Source: Chalara sp. BL73
Lineage: Eukaryota; Ascomycota; Leotiomycetes; Helotiales
DNA: 64,000 bases
Direction: 5' to 3'
NCBI GenBank assembly: GCA_918026815.1
Contig: CAKJVC010000030.1
Coordinates: forward strand, 1,240,001 to 1,304,000
Below are positions 35,432-44,853 of this stretch, piece after piece. The position numbers and the translations under genes are program-made. Each line of letters starts with the position of its first letter. Position 1 is the first letter of the stretch. Below the pieces are notes generated by a model. That model was given only the letters and a program-made list of their open reading frames with translations, made no database searches and was not told where the DNA came from.

Positions 35432-35631
35432 TGTCATGAACAGTCACGTGATGCATGTTACGAGGTTACGGTGTTGTGGGTCACGTGTTCGGTTCCCATA
35501 GGCGAGCGTCACGTGCTCCATTCTCTATTAGGTTGAGGGATCGTTCAACCACATACCTTTCCTCTCTAGTTTAGTATCGTCGAATAGAACCTTATGATAG
35601 CTACCTTTGCGCCCATATTGGCTTCGTGACA
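35432..35631 (+). repeat. 3' LTR of the Ty3/gypsy element
   Basis: Same 200 bp as 29730-29929 except for two adjacent bases near its left end. Followed by the GGTAT duplication. Confidence 0.92.
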
Positions 35632-36301
35632 GGTATATACTAAGTGTTACGGTTTATAAATCGACATTTATAACTTAAGTCGAAATACAATCGAAAATAT
35701 AATTACAAGCGAGCAAAATACGAAAATCCTGAAGTAATTCAAAGCTAGTTTCGACTCGTACGCAATACAATTAAAAAATATAAAATTGTAAAAAATGACA
35801 TTTATAACTTCGACGAAACGGGATTTTAAATAAGTGTAATATTTACTTTAAAAGTAGTTACAGCTACAGATTTTCGTACAGTATTTTTACAGCTTAAAAA
35901 TCGCGAATAAGTTACTGTAATAAAATCGATTTAATTTACAAGCTTCGTTTTACTTTCGTTGGTTATATTAAAAAGTTAAATGCATCAATATAATTAGTAT
36001 CAAAATCTGCTTTTAACTTAGTTAGTTAAAATTAGTAATAACAGGTAAACTACGGACGAATTAAATCTTGTTTAGCTGCAAAAAATTTTCGAAGTGCATA
36101 CACGAAATCGTACGACAAACATATATCGATTATTAATACTTAATAGCTACGAAAGTTATGTTACAGCTTAATTCGATTAATTTTGCAAAAAACACTGCAT
36201 TATTTTATTGTGTATGCTTACGCATTCTTTATATATTTTTCAATTTCTGGATATTAGTTACTTTGCGGTATTGAAGCGTTTTTACGAGCAAGCCGTAAAA
36301 C

Positions 36302-36754
36302 TGTAACGTACGGGGTAGCCTTGGGCCTAGGTAGCTGGGCTTGAGGCTCGTTGGTTGGTATGGTATGTATGAAATAGACTAGACACTGCTTCTCACTGAG
36401 GAGTGAGACGTTACAAGTATAACAAAGACTATATTGCTAAACTATAAAGTAAGTTGAGCACGAGGCTCTTAAACTATGAAACTACGACTACTTATATACT
36501 ATGGTTGGACTGGAGTCTTCTGGAGTCCTTGGAGTCCATATAGACTCCCAAGACTCCTCCAGACTCCATCACGTGACGTGGTCGCGGTTTCCGGGGTCCA
36601 AAGAGCCGTCTGCTCTTTTACCCACTTAAAGTCCCAGGACACTGGCTGATCCTGGGACCCACATCCCTAGGATCCCCACTGATCCTGGGACGCCAGAGCG
36701 TCCTGGGGCTCCTCTCCTGGGACCTCAGCGGGTCCCAGGATTCGGTTCGTGACA
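36302..36754 (+). mobile_element. Solo LTR of a second retrotransposon family (453 bp)
   Basis: Starts TGTAACG and ends TTCGTGACA, with the 5-bp target duplication AAAAC on both sides (36297-36301 and 36755-36759). The pogo transposase frame resumes exactly after it, so this is an insertion whose internal part was later lost by LTR-LTR recombination. It is much more GC-rich than its surroundings and looks free of RIP. It shares the final TTCGTGACA with the 200-bp LTR but is otherwise different. Confidence 0.85.
36511..36740. repeat. Direct and inverted short repeats inside the solo LTR
   Basis: 36511-36568 contains GGAGTC units followed by GACTCC/GACTCC-like units in the opposite orientation, capable of a hairpin. 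36630-36740 contains six copies of TCCTGGGA or its complement TCCCAGGA (one as TCCTGGGG). A TCACGTGA palindrome lies between them at about 36569-36576. Confidence 0.7.
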
Positions 36755-37445
36755 AAAACAGCAAATACAAGCCGGTATTAACTATATCGACAAAACCGAT
36801 TTTTTACAGCTTTACTAGTCCGTACGACTTCAAACTTTTGCTGTTTTTATTATTCAAAGTAAATTCAAAACTACTAGATTAGTTTTTTTTGATTTAAATC
36901 ACGTATTAGATTAGTTACACGTACAGCTTCGTACGCCAACTTTTCTACTTACAACTGAGCTTACTATAGCTTAAGTGTCGGAAACGCTTTATAATATCGC
37001 TGAATTACAATTGCAAACCGAAATTGTTTAAAAATCAATTCGATATCGTACGCAAAGCTTATTTAGTTCTACAGTTCAAGCTGTAAATCAACTTATTAAA
37101 AAGTGCTAATTAGCTATGTACAACGCTACTTTCTTTGCGGCTGAAAATCGACAATTACGGGCCGCAAATAAAAAAATCAAAAAAAAAGAAAGCTGTAAAG
37201 AAATCATTCGTACGCAAAAAAAGTGTTTTACGGGTTTCAGAAGTTCAAAACAGGTTGAATCAAGCTACAGCTGATATTGAAGCAGTAAATCAGGTAGTTG
37301 ATTAAAACGTCGCTCCAGCACGTGCACGTGCTCCAGCGAAGTGTAGTATATGTAAATCGCTAGAGCACACTGCTCGTACATGCCCTGACCGTCAATAAAT
37401 CAATTATTTCAATCCGCAAATTGATATTTTAAGTAGTTGTGATAT

Positions 37446-37531
37446 AATTGCAAATCAAAATTGAAAAAAGGTGGTGGTTGCAGGGATTGTGGCCAGGATG
37501 ATGATTTGGCCAGCTAAGTGATTAGGTACGT
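37446..37531 (-). repeat. Right terminal inverted repeat of the pogo/Fot1 element (86 bp)
   Basis: Mirror copy of 29300-29385, followed by TA at 37532-37533. The identity of both arms argues for recent movement or for sequence homogenisation between the arms. Confidence 0.9.
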
Positions 37532-37635
37532 TAGTAAACTTTCCTTGTGGGTTTACCAAGCCGATCTGTGCCCCTTTCTTTGGCGAGTACACTAGACTAC
37601 TTTGGAAAATGTCTGACACCATGAGGGATCTGGTA

Positions 37636-38060
37636 ACGTACTTGATAAGCAACTTGACCGTATAAGCAACTTGTTTTTTTAAAAACACACCAAAAATCAC
37701 GATTTTGACATGTTTAAATATCAGCAACTACTTTACTTACCTTTATAAAACTTTATATAGTACGATTTAAATGTAATTATTACCTAAATGCGAAAGTTGA
37801 TACTGATACAATTAATCGTTTTTCAGAAACAGAAATTTCAAGTGTTTTTTTGCCTCAAAATACCAGATCTAAATCTACATAATATTAAATATTTTAAAAC
37901 TTAAAATACAGCTTATTTAAATACTAAAAAAACTTATATTTCAATTTTAATCTATTAAGATTAGTAATAGTTAAAATACAAACATGCAAAGATCGCGATT
38001 TTTGGTGTGTTTTTAAAAAAAACAAGTTGCTTATACGGTCAAGTTGCTTATTAAGTACGT
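37636..38060. mobile_element. MITE with long inverted repeats (425 bp)
   Basis: The outermost 75 bases or so of each end are inverted copies with a few mismatches (start ACGTACTTGATAAGCAACTT; end AAGTTGCTTATTAAGTACGT), separated by AT-rich sequence without coding capacity. TA flanks both ends (37634-37635, 38061-38062). The ACGTAC termini and TA duplication match the pogo/Fot1-type element immediately to its left, so it is probably a non-autonomous relative mobilised by a pogo-like transposase. Confidence 0.8.
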
Positions 38061-38200
38061 TACAGTAAATATATAGCTTAGGTAAGTTTCTTTTTACTAG
38101 TACGCACACTGGGAGTGATAGAAAAGGGGGCTTTTTAATTATTTTTATTTTAACCTTGATTCACTTTCTATTTGCGTACTACTATGTCCAACCCCCCCTA

Positions 38201-39510
38201 CTATTCCCTCCCTGAGTACGTAGAGTCAATCTCCCCCCATTTTATCTGACTAAACACCACCGCAGTATCGGGCTGTGTGCTCCGAATAACTTCCGGCGCT
38301 CCCTCTGTCGCATTACACGGGCCTGCATTGCCACTATCAAGCCAATGCATATACCCACCTGCATCCCACCACACACTCATAGCCAGCACCATTCCCCGGC
38401 TCAAACTCTCACCCATCGCTGTCATTGCGCCCAAATCCATAAACCGCGCCGCGCCATTCGCAGCACAATACTCATCATCAATCCATACTCCTTCCCCGGT
38501 AATGTTTCTGCCGCGATTCTGGATAATGATCCCGTCTTGTACGTAGAGACGACGGATCTGCGTCAATTTTCCGGCGGAATCGGCGGGAAATTGGGTCACA
38601 ACAGTGAAGGGACGTGTGGTGTCAACGACGAGACCGAGACCGTAGAAGTCTGTATTGCCGAGGACATAGGGATTCTGGCCGCACCCGTTCTTGTCGCAGA
38701 CGCCGTCAAAAGCGCACTCTGCCCCTGTGCATTGGTAGAGACCGGTCTGGTTGCAAACGTGTGGCGCAATTTGTTCTGCTCGTGCATTGGCTTCCCAGAT
38801 GTCCATTTCGTTGCAGCAAGACCCTTTTCCTGCTACGTTACCCTAATTTGGTCAGTATACCTCATTAAAGAAAAGAAGGATGAAGAGTTGAGTAGACTTA
38901 CAACGCCATTAATGAATGGTGTAATGAAACATTGAGCATCACAGTATCCACTGCCATAGTATGCTCCCCCAGTATTTAGCTCGCTTTTTCCTCCTGACGC
39001 GTCCATCTCCGAGAGATACAAAGCTCCATTCATACCACAGGGCAGCTTGGAGACATCCACATCGAACGTGAACTCCTTGCCCGTCAACTGCAATAGCTCA
39101 TACTTCTGCTCATCCGGAGCTAAAAGATACACCCGTGGACTCACCACCGAACCATCAGCTTTCAATTGCTGCATAAAAAGACTGCTGCCTTCTGTCTTAA
39201 CGCCATAGCTCGAGTAGTCCGAGATACCCTCTAGCACGCAGTTTTTCGCGCAGGTAGATTCATCAGGACACACCGTGATATTTGGAGGATTGCCCCAATC
39301 TCCACATCCGAGGCTAGGATTATCCACTTGGTGAACAGGATGGGCGAGCGCGTCCAAAACCACGGCACTGAGCTGCTTCTTGCAGCCGCCATTTTTGGAG
39401 CATTGCCATGTTTCGAGCTTTGGATGTGCTTCGGGTATTGTATTGGTGGGCGTCTGGCTATTAACAACGCTGAGAAGACCAGCAGCTAAGGCCAACAGGT
39501 ACGGAGCCAT
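38201..39510 (-). CDS. GH7 endo-beta-1,4-glucanase (Cel7B-type)
   Basis: Secreted cellulase that cuts internal beta-1,4 bonds of cellulose. Two exons (39510-38902, 38842-38201), 416 aa, intron GTAAGTC...ATTAG in phase. Signal peptide MAPYLLALAAGLLSVVNSQ. The GH7 catalytic signature is complete: NEMDIWEAN carries the nucleophile Glu, the assisting Asp and the acid/base Glu in the E-x-D-x-x-E pattern. Other GH7 blocks are GGAYYGSGYCDAQC, KLPCGMNGALYLSEMDASGG and GLGLVVDTTRPFTVVTQF. The protein ends shortly after the catalytic domain (WGEIDSTYSG), with no linker and no CBM1, as in single-domain GH7 enzymes. Endoglucanase rather than cellobiohydrolase is inferred from length and loop spacing. The gene sits only 140 bp from the MITE. 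Confidence 0.9.
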
Positions 39511-40413
39511 GATAGCGACTTTCTTTCAGCTTCAAAGTCGATGCGGGGGCCAACCAGCGTAGGAGCATATAGCTTCTTATAGCTACCTCTAAGCACTTTC
39601 ACTCTGCCCGCAGTACTCGGATATGCCATTTTGGATAATATGCTGCTCGGTAGTAGAGATGGTCCGAGATTTAGCAAGTTTTGATGATATCACAGAGGCA
39701 AGTATATCATATACTTAGAACATCGTGATGTGCAATTTTTTACGGCATTGCATGGCTTTGGAAACGAGTGTTCTGGATAGAGTGCGGTGCTGCGGCCCTA
39801 GAGCCCCGCTAACAGTTCTGATTGGCGGACCTTGAAACATATCCGGATATTCCGTTATGAGATCGCGGGGAAAGGGTCTTTACCCGTACCTTGCGCCTTG
39901 TTACAAGGGACGAAGGCCATGCACTGTACCTTGGATGCCGGAAAGTACCTGGCTACCAATTTATGGAATCAGCCGCGCCCTCGTTCCGTACAGCCCATAT
40001 GCTTGAGTAGATGCAACGGCAGGCACTTATTTGCAACGAACTATGTCTGTGGTAGAGCAAATTTGAAGGAAAAAATTAACGTATGGGTTTCGTGCCCAGG
40101 CTATGCATATCATTCGCATTGTGAGCAATAAATGTTTACTAAAGCTCTTGATGTGCTGTGCAACCTAGACATCTACCACACTTATGCTCTATTGTGATAA
40201 CTTTAGTACACCCATATAACTCAACCAAGATAGATAATAGATGCAACATGGCTTCTAAATTAAATGATTCAATCCGTCAGCACAAGGAATTGAAATAATA
40301 CTTGTGCTTGCTCCCAACTCTGCCAACCTGCTTGCGAGCTCCAAACTGCTGGTGTATCTGCTCAGCAATACACATTATGAAAAACATGCCGTTAATAAGT
40401 CGGAGGAGAGTAC
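39511..40413. promoter_or_regulatory. Promoter region of the GH7 gene and downstream region of the next gene
   Basis: 0.9 kb without a supported gene. The right end is the 3' flank of the leftward 2EXR/F-box-like gene; the left part should contain the GH7 promoter. Confidence 0.45.
39804..39870. promoter_or_regulatory. Two CRE1/CreA-type sites upstream of the GH7 gene
   Basis: GCGGGG (SYGGRG consensus) occurs at 39865-39870 on the plus strand and as its complement CCCCGC at 39804-39809, about 295-360 bp upstream of the GH7 start. Closely spaced CreA/CRE1 sites are typical of carbon-catabolite-repressed cellulase promoters. The motif is short, so this is suggestive only. Confidence 0.4.
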
Positions 40414-41533
40414 TTAGTCAACATCATCCACCAAATCCGGCATAAGTCCATCATCACTCCCCTCGAATTCATCCTCCTCCACAGTGTCCTCATCATCTTC
40501 ATCCTCGCTCATCATGTCTTCAAAATCATCATCATAGTACCCAGGCACCATTGACTCCAAAAATTCTTCAAACCCATCGTGATCATCGTCGTAAAAGTCA
40601 CCATCCACATCACTATCATAGTCGCTGTTATCCGCGATCCTGTCCGCGTTGCCAATTCCTGGGATGCCCCGACATCCTACCAACTCAAAGATGCCTTTCT
40701 CAGTTTGGCCGTTGTTTTCATCAGGAATGTAGGATGGGGCAATGGCACCTTTAGGCATTCCCATGATTTGAGCCATGTATACTCGGTAGCTCTTCTTCAG
40801 CTCCCAATCTAGCCACTGGTCTGGCTGCATTGAGTAGATACCAATAACACATCTCTTAACTCCCCTCAGCTTCCCGATAGGATCCATAACCATCTCAATG
40901 CTGCCTGGATTCTTGCTCATGGCGGCTACGACTACCTTGAGCTTATGTATACTTAGACATCCTTCCAAAAGCTGACAAGCCTGATTAACAGCCTTCAGTA
41001 GTGGAATATAAGACGGCCGTTCCGGTCCAGAAATAGTCTGTCGCTTTGTAGGTATGATATCATACTCTGTAATACCGCCAATGGTTCCCACATATAAGGA
41101 GAGACTTTGCAAATGCTTAATCATGCCCTGCGGAATATCAAAATGTTGTGGCATTCGTGGTCCCTTCGGCATCAACCCAAATGTCAATTTGTACCCTAGT
41201 TTCTGCATAATACTCTTGTTGCAACAGAAATGGCCCTCATCATAGTCGATCCATATGCCAAAGTCATTGGTTTGGTATAGACAAGGAAGTGCTTCGGAGT
41301 AGATGCGACAGGAGGTGAGGAGGATAGCTGTGGGTTGTTCATGGTCATTGTGGGCACCGTGGACCTCGCAGTAGCATTTGGGAGCTGTGTCGAGGCTGAG
41401 AACATAGGAGTAGATACGGTCTCGGATCTCACGCGGGAGGAGAGCAAGAGTTCCTAGAATTGCAGGTTAGTAATGGAAAGATTGTAGTGATGGGGTCTGT
41501 TCGATGCTACCACTAACCTAGATCGGGTGACAT
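40414..41533 (-). CDS. 2EXR/F-box-like fungal protein with acidic tail
   Basis: Function unknown. Two exons (41533-41518, a 16-nt first exon, and 41453-40414), 351 aa; the short first exon gives MSPDL and is joined in phase. The N-terminus LALLPREIRDRIYSYVLSLD is the LPxEIRxxIYxxV motif of the large fungal 2EXR/F-box-like family, and it continues with AILLTSCRIYSEALPCLYQT. Middle residues form a mixed alpha/beta region with no known motif. The C-terminal ~70 residues are extremely acidic (repeated DDD, EDEDDEDTVEEDE). Such proteins may serve as substrate adaptors or nuclear factors; neither is shown here. Confidence 0.72.
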
Positions 41534-42808
41534 CTTAGGTATGTGAACTTGCTATCAACGCAATGGCTAGCACAAAACATAGGCACTTTAAAAGATCAAG
41601 GAGGGGTCCTATGAGTATTGAATGAGGCAATGTGCTTCCAGATGATGTAGCATAAAATATTTGAGGTTGTGGTACATTTGATCAAGTTGAGGGTACGCGT
41701 TTGCTTGGCGCGTTCCTCTATCAATTATAAAGTCATTTACTCTCTAGAGTGCGGAGTTTTTTTTACCGAATTCGAATACACCAACACATTTTGAAACATT
41801 GGTATATGTAGAATAGGTAAATAGCATACTAGAACGGCGCTAATACTTGGTTCAGGGTTTCTTAATGATTTCCGAAATCTCTACGTATCTATAGGCAACG
41901 TTCCAACCTTATGTTTGATTGCTTCGACAACTTATCTAAACAAGAATTGAACACTATTTGTCTTTGATTGTTGAGTCGCAGCCATTTTGGATTTTTGTAG
42001 CGATGGTTCGGTCAGGAGTCATATAACTAGGTATGTTGATGCATCTTTCTCTTCAGCAAGTCTGTCAACCGTATGACTTGCATGTTAAGAAGAGTCGAAA
42101 CGGCTTTCCAGTTCATATTCAAGCTGCTGTACCTACCATAGGCCCCTTTAAATTGTCTCTTCTTTCTACATCGAAGACGTTTCCACGACACTATTGTCAA
42201 GCTCTACTTTCAGGCAGAACATCTGTTGCTCCAACCCCTCTCACCTTGCTCAACATGTCTCGGCCATACGCTCTGCCATTCTGGCCAAGGTCTGCCACTT
42301 CGCACAAGTTCGCCCAGTTCTTTTCCGTGTCGGAGACAATGTAGGCTCTCAGCCACACTAAAATACAGTTGCATCTTACATGGCCGTCTAACAGACCATG
42401 TAGCACAAGAGAATCAAGATTCTCCTTAGTATCTACAATTCCCGAGTCTGTTCCAAGCTATGACTTTCAGTTCATTGTTTTACTTATAGCACATGGACTA
42501 ATTCTCTGGCTGGTCATTGATACGATCAAGAACACACTCTTACAATGACATCGACCCCATCACCGGCCCTTTTCCGGCAAAGAATCACATAATGGATTCC
42601 CTGCTTCAGATGATGCTGCGATCCGCATAGTTATTCGGGCGTGGGTGTAATGAGTGTCTTAAGTACGTATGTAACACAATTTGCCAAGCCAAATAAGAGT
42701 GGTTTACAGCTCTGCCATACGCATGGGGAGGCTGCCAATAGTTGGGCATGTACACCAAAGTCCGATGGTCCCCCCCGATTAACCATGATATGTGATCATG
42801 AACTGGTG
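41534..42808. other. Gene-free stretch, 1.3 kb
   Basis: Only short open frames, none with a family resemblance. 42200-42400 has open frames on both strands, including one reading IVSDTEKNWANLCEVADLG on the minus strand, that could be a small relic, but I cannot support it. Confidence 0.4.
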
Positions 42809-44467
42809 TTAACAGTTTTTATTTTGGCTTTCCAACACTTTTAGAAGAGCTCCCGCCAAATGCAAGCTCCCTGTAACCAGAACGAACACCTTTTCCTTGC
42901 CTTCTGACACAGTCCTGACCATCTGAACGGCTTCTTCAACGCTTGGGCATATGCTTGCAGTATCCTCGACAATGTTCTCGAGCTCCATACCGCCAAATTC
43001 CCGGTTGAGATACGCAAATCGAGCACGCTCAAGTTCTATAAGTTCCGGTTTCTCATTCGAGGCGGTCTTGAAAGGGGTATTTGTACAGAATATGGCCCGA
43101 TCAAAATGAATATCTCGATCCATGTCTCCATCTGGATCTAGCCATCCTCCAGAGCTTACAGGGGTATCAAAACTCGCCTTATCAAGTGTCTCTAACAAAC
43201 GACTTAGGAGATCGCATATATCGCGTTCCTGGTGACAGTTAAAGACAAGCATTGTTGATGTTGGCGGATTTGATGATTCAAAGGCGGCTTGAATTTTAGC
43301 CATATACCACTGCCCCACTGCTTCTATACTGTCAGCCGTGTGTGCACCGTCAATGAGCCACTCGATGTTTTCATCTTCCAGAACTTGGCATCTACCAGGC
43401 CATTGAACATTCTCCAAACCTCGGATGATGGGGTCCTTTAGAACCCCCGGTACTTGCTGGTCTGTCATTCTTTCCATACTTTTCAGATGTGATTCCGCAA
43501 TTGCAATTGCTAGACTTGCATTATCCTTTTGAAAATCTCCTTCTAGCCCAAGCTTCACTTTCCCGCTGTCAAGTGCTGGATGGCGCTTGATAAACTCCAG
43601 CCTTACATCGTTTTCGTAAGCTCTGCTAATCAATACAGACTCGGCTTCTGGAAGCTGCGGCACGGAAAAAGCCGGCACTGATTTCTTCATGATTCCTGCC
43701 TTGTGCCAAGCGATTTTCGAGATTTCACTCCCCAGCATTCCCACATGGTCCTTCCCAAGCCTTGTTATTGCTGTAACAGTTACCGACTCCGTAGGAAGGA
43801 TATTTGTGCTATCATACTCTCCCCCAATGCCACACTCTATGATAGCAGACTGCACCCCTTCCTTCAGGAAAGTATGGAATGCCAGTAAGGTCAAGAAGCG
43901 GAAATAGCCAGGCTTATCATCTTCCGCAGTATAGCGGAAGGAAGACTCTGGCACAGACTGGGAAAAGCGGTCCCAGAGTTCAAAGAAGTAACGAGTGAAA
44001 AGTGATTCCGAGATAGGAAAGCCATCAATTCTAATTCTCTCCCGAACCGTGATTAGATGCGGCGATGTATAAAGGCCAATCTTTCCTAGAGCATTTGAAC
44101 CAGTCGGCTTTAGACTTGAGTCCGCTGTGCGATATTGCAGCAACATATTCTCGACCATGGCGCAGACACTCCCTTTCCCCTTTGTTCCTGCCACATGTAT
44201 ACACTTTAGTCCTTGTTGAGCAAAATCAGATACATCGTATCCTGCCCTTTTAGTCCATTCTAGCATTTCGGGAAGCGCATATTGATTAATATTCTTGTGC
44301 GTCTTGGATATCGCGGTCCTTATAGCTTCGTTCGATTGAAGACTATCAAGTAAGGCGAGCGCATCTGTGTAAGTGCGAGTCGTTGTCTTAGACACAGCTG
44401 AGCTTGTAAACCAACGAGATGAAAGCGCTACATAATGAATATTAGGAGGCAGGCGACAGATCAGCAT
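42809..44467 (-). CDS. Folylpolyglutamate synthase
   Basis: ATP-dependent addition of glutamates to folates, needed to retain folates and for one-carbon metabolism in cytosol and mitochondria. Single exon, 552 aa from ATG 44467. RTYTDALALLDSLQSNE starts the conserved domain. The P-loop HVAGTKGKGSVCAMVEN and the omega-loop region (GLYTSPHLITVRERIRIDG) are present, followed by IIECGIGGEYDSTNILP, KAGIMKKSVPAFSVPQ and WLIDGAHTADSI, all typical of FPGS/FolC. The first ~30 residues (basic and hydroxylated, no acidic) look like a mitochondrial presequence. An in-frame ATG at 44578 would add 37 residues and is less likely. It is divergently transcribed from the hydrolase at 44854. Confidence 0.9.
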   Translation of the reverse strand: MLICRLPPNIHYVALSSRWFTSSAVSKTTTRTYTDALALLDSLQSNEAIRTAISKTHKNINQYALPEMLEWTKRAGYDVSDFAQQGLKCIHVAGTKGKGSVCAMVENMLLQYRTADSSLKPTGSNALGKIGLYTSPHLITVRERIRIDGFPISESLFTRYFFELWDRFSQSVPESSFRYTAEDDKPGYFRFLTLLAFHTFLKEGVQSAIIECGIGGEYDSTNILPTESVTVTAITRLGKDHVGMLGSEISKIAWHKAGIMKKSVPAFSVPQLPEAESVLISRAYENDVRLEFIKRHPALDSGKVKLGLEGDFQKDNASLAIAIAESHLKSMERMTDQQVPGVLKDPIIRGLENVQWPGRCQVLEDENIEWLIDGAHTADSIEAVGQWYMAKIQAAFESSNPPTSTMLVFNCHQERDICDLLSRLLETLDKASFDTPVSSGGWLDPDGDMDRDIHFDRAIFCTNTPFKTASNEKPELIELERARFAYLNREFGGMELENIVEDTASICPSVEEAVQMVRTVSEGKEKVFVLVTGSLHLAGALLKVLESQNKNC

Positions 44468-44853
44468 TTCGAGCTTGTCATCCAAGTAGCACGAGTTCGA
44501 ATCAGGGTTAAAATGGCGCTCAACATATGTTGAACAGAGTGTAGGTACTACTAAGATAATTGCATAAAAGGAATTCAATGCAGCCTTGGATCATCAGCCT
44601 TGTGGGAGTGCTTCCCAATGATTGGACATACGTAAAACAAGCTTAAATGTTCTGCCAAGATACGCCTTTCGTTCCCTTCTGTGTCATCACCGTCCATCAC
44701 AGCCTTCTCTAAACCAAAAAACTGGCTTTTGATTTGTGGCAGATACACGCCCAAGGTGCTATTTAGGGAAAAGCAAACTCAGTATGTCTCCTCTGCATCG
44801 AATATCTCCTTGACAGATGAGACAACACAGCCGCGGGGCGAGAATTGCTCGTC
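44468..44853. promoter_or_regulatory. Divergent promoter region
   Basis: About 390 bp between the folylpolyglutamate synthase (-) and alpha/beta hydrolase (+) starts. No specific element can be assigned. Confidence 0.4.

Larger units (their letters stand above)
29730..35631 (+). mobile_element. Ty3/gypsy chromovirus-type LTR retrotransposon, structurally complete but coding-dead
   Basis: 5.9-kb element inserted in the pogo transposase. It has two 200-bp LTRs (29730-29929, 35432-35631) that begin TGTCATGAA and end TTCGTGACA, flanked by the 5-bp duplication GGTAT (29725-29729, 35632-35636). The two LTRs differ at only two adjacent positions (TG versus CA, at bases 10-11 of each LTR). A polypurine tract (AAGGGGGGGCA) sits directly before the 3' LTR. 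Order of domains: gag with one CCHC-like knuckle, protease, reverse transcriptase, RNase H, integrase, chromodomain; this is the Ty3/gypsy order with a terminal chromodomain (chromovirus). A self-priming signal like that of the Tf1/sushi group lies just past the 5' LTR. All domains contain stops. Confidence 0.92.
29407..37398 (+). pseudogene. pogo/Fot1-type transposase, split by insertions and mutated
   Basis: Would cut and paste the surrounding DNA transposon. Segment 1 (29407-29729) starts MANTERRILLGIQAYRQGRF and holds a psq-type helix-turn-helix (AAASAYGAPRSTITSRL), with a TGA at 29608-29610. Segment 2 (35637-36301) holds the first catalytic region, recognisable by DIYNFDETGF, and RLLILNSYESYVTA, where the usual second-Asp motif (..DGH.SH) reads NSYES. 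Segment 3 (36755-37398) is the C-terminal part, ending in a CCHC zinc knuckle (CSICKSLEHTARTC) and TAA at 37396. About 20 in-frame stops occur; many fall where Gln (CAA to TAA) or Trp (TGG to TAG/TAA) would be expected, the usual outcome of RIP. Late frameshifts near 37190-37300 are also present. It cannot make an active enzyme. Confidence 0.85.
29300..37531 (+). mobile_element. pogo/Fot1-type DNA transposon, interrupted by two retroelements
   Basis: Tc1/mariner-superfamily element. Its ends begin ACGTACC and form identical 86-bp terminal inverted repeats (29300-29385 and 37446-37531), flanked on both sides by the dinucleotide TA (29298-29299 and 37532-37533), the expected target duplication. 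Without the LTR retrotransposon (29730-35631 plus one GGTAT copy) and the solo LTR (36302-36754 plus one AAAAC copy) the element would be about 1.9 kb, normal for Fot1-like elements. The transposase frame resumes correctly across both insertions, showing that this element was there first. The coding part carries RIP-like C-to-T and G-to-A changes, yet the inverted repeats are unmutated relative to each other. Confidence 0.9.

Noticed and set aside
29300..38060. CRISPR array or tandem gene array in the repeat-rich zone
   Set aside because: The repeats are LTRs and inverted repeats of eukaryotic transposons with matching target duplications; no regularly spaced repeat-spacer pattern.
38345..38935. 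196-codon plus-strand open frame
   Set aside because: Lies antisense to the well-supported GH7 endoglucanase; it is a shadow frame.
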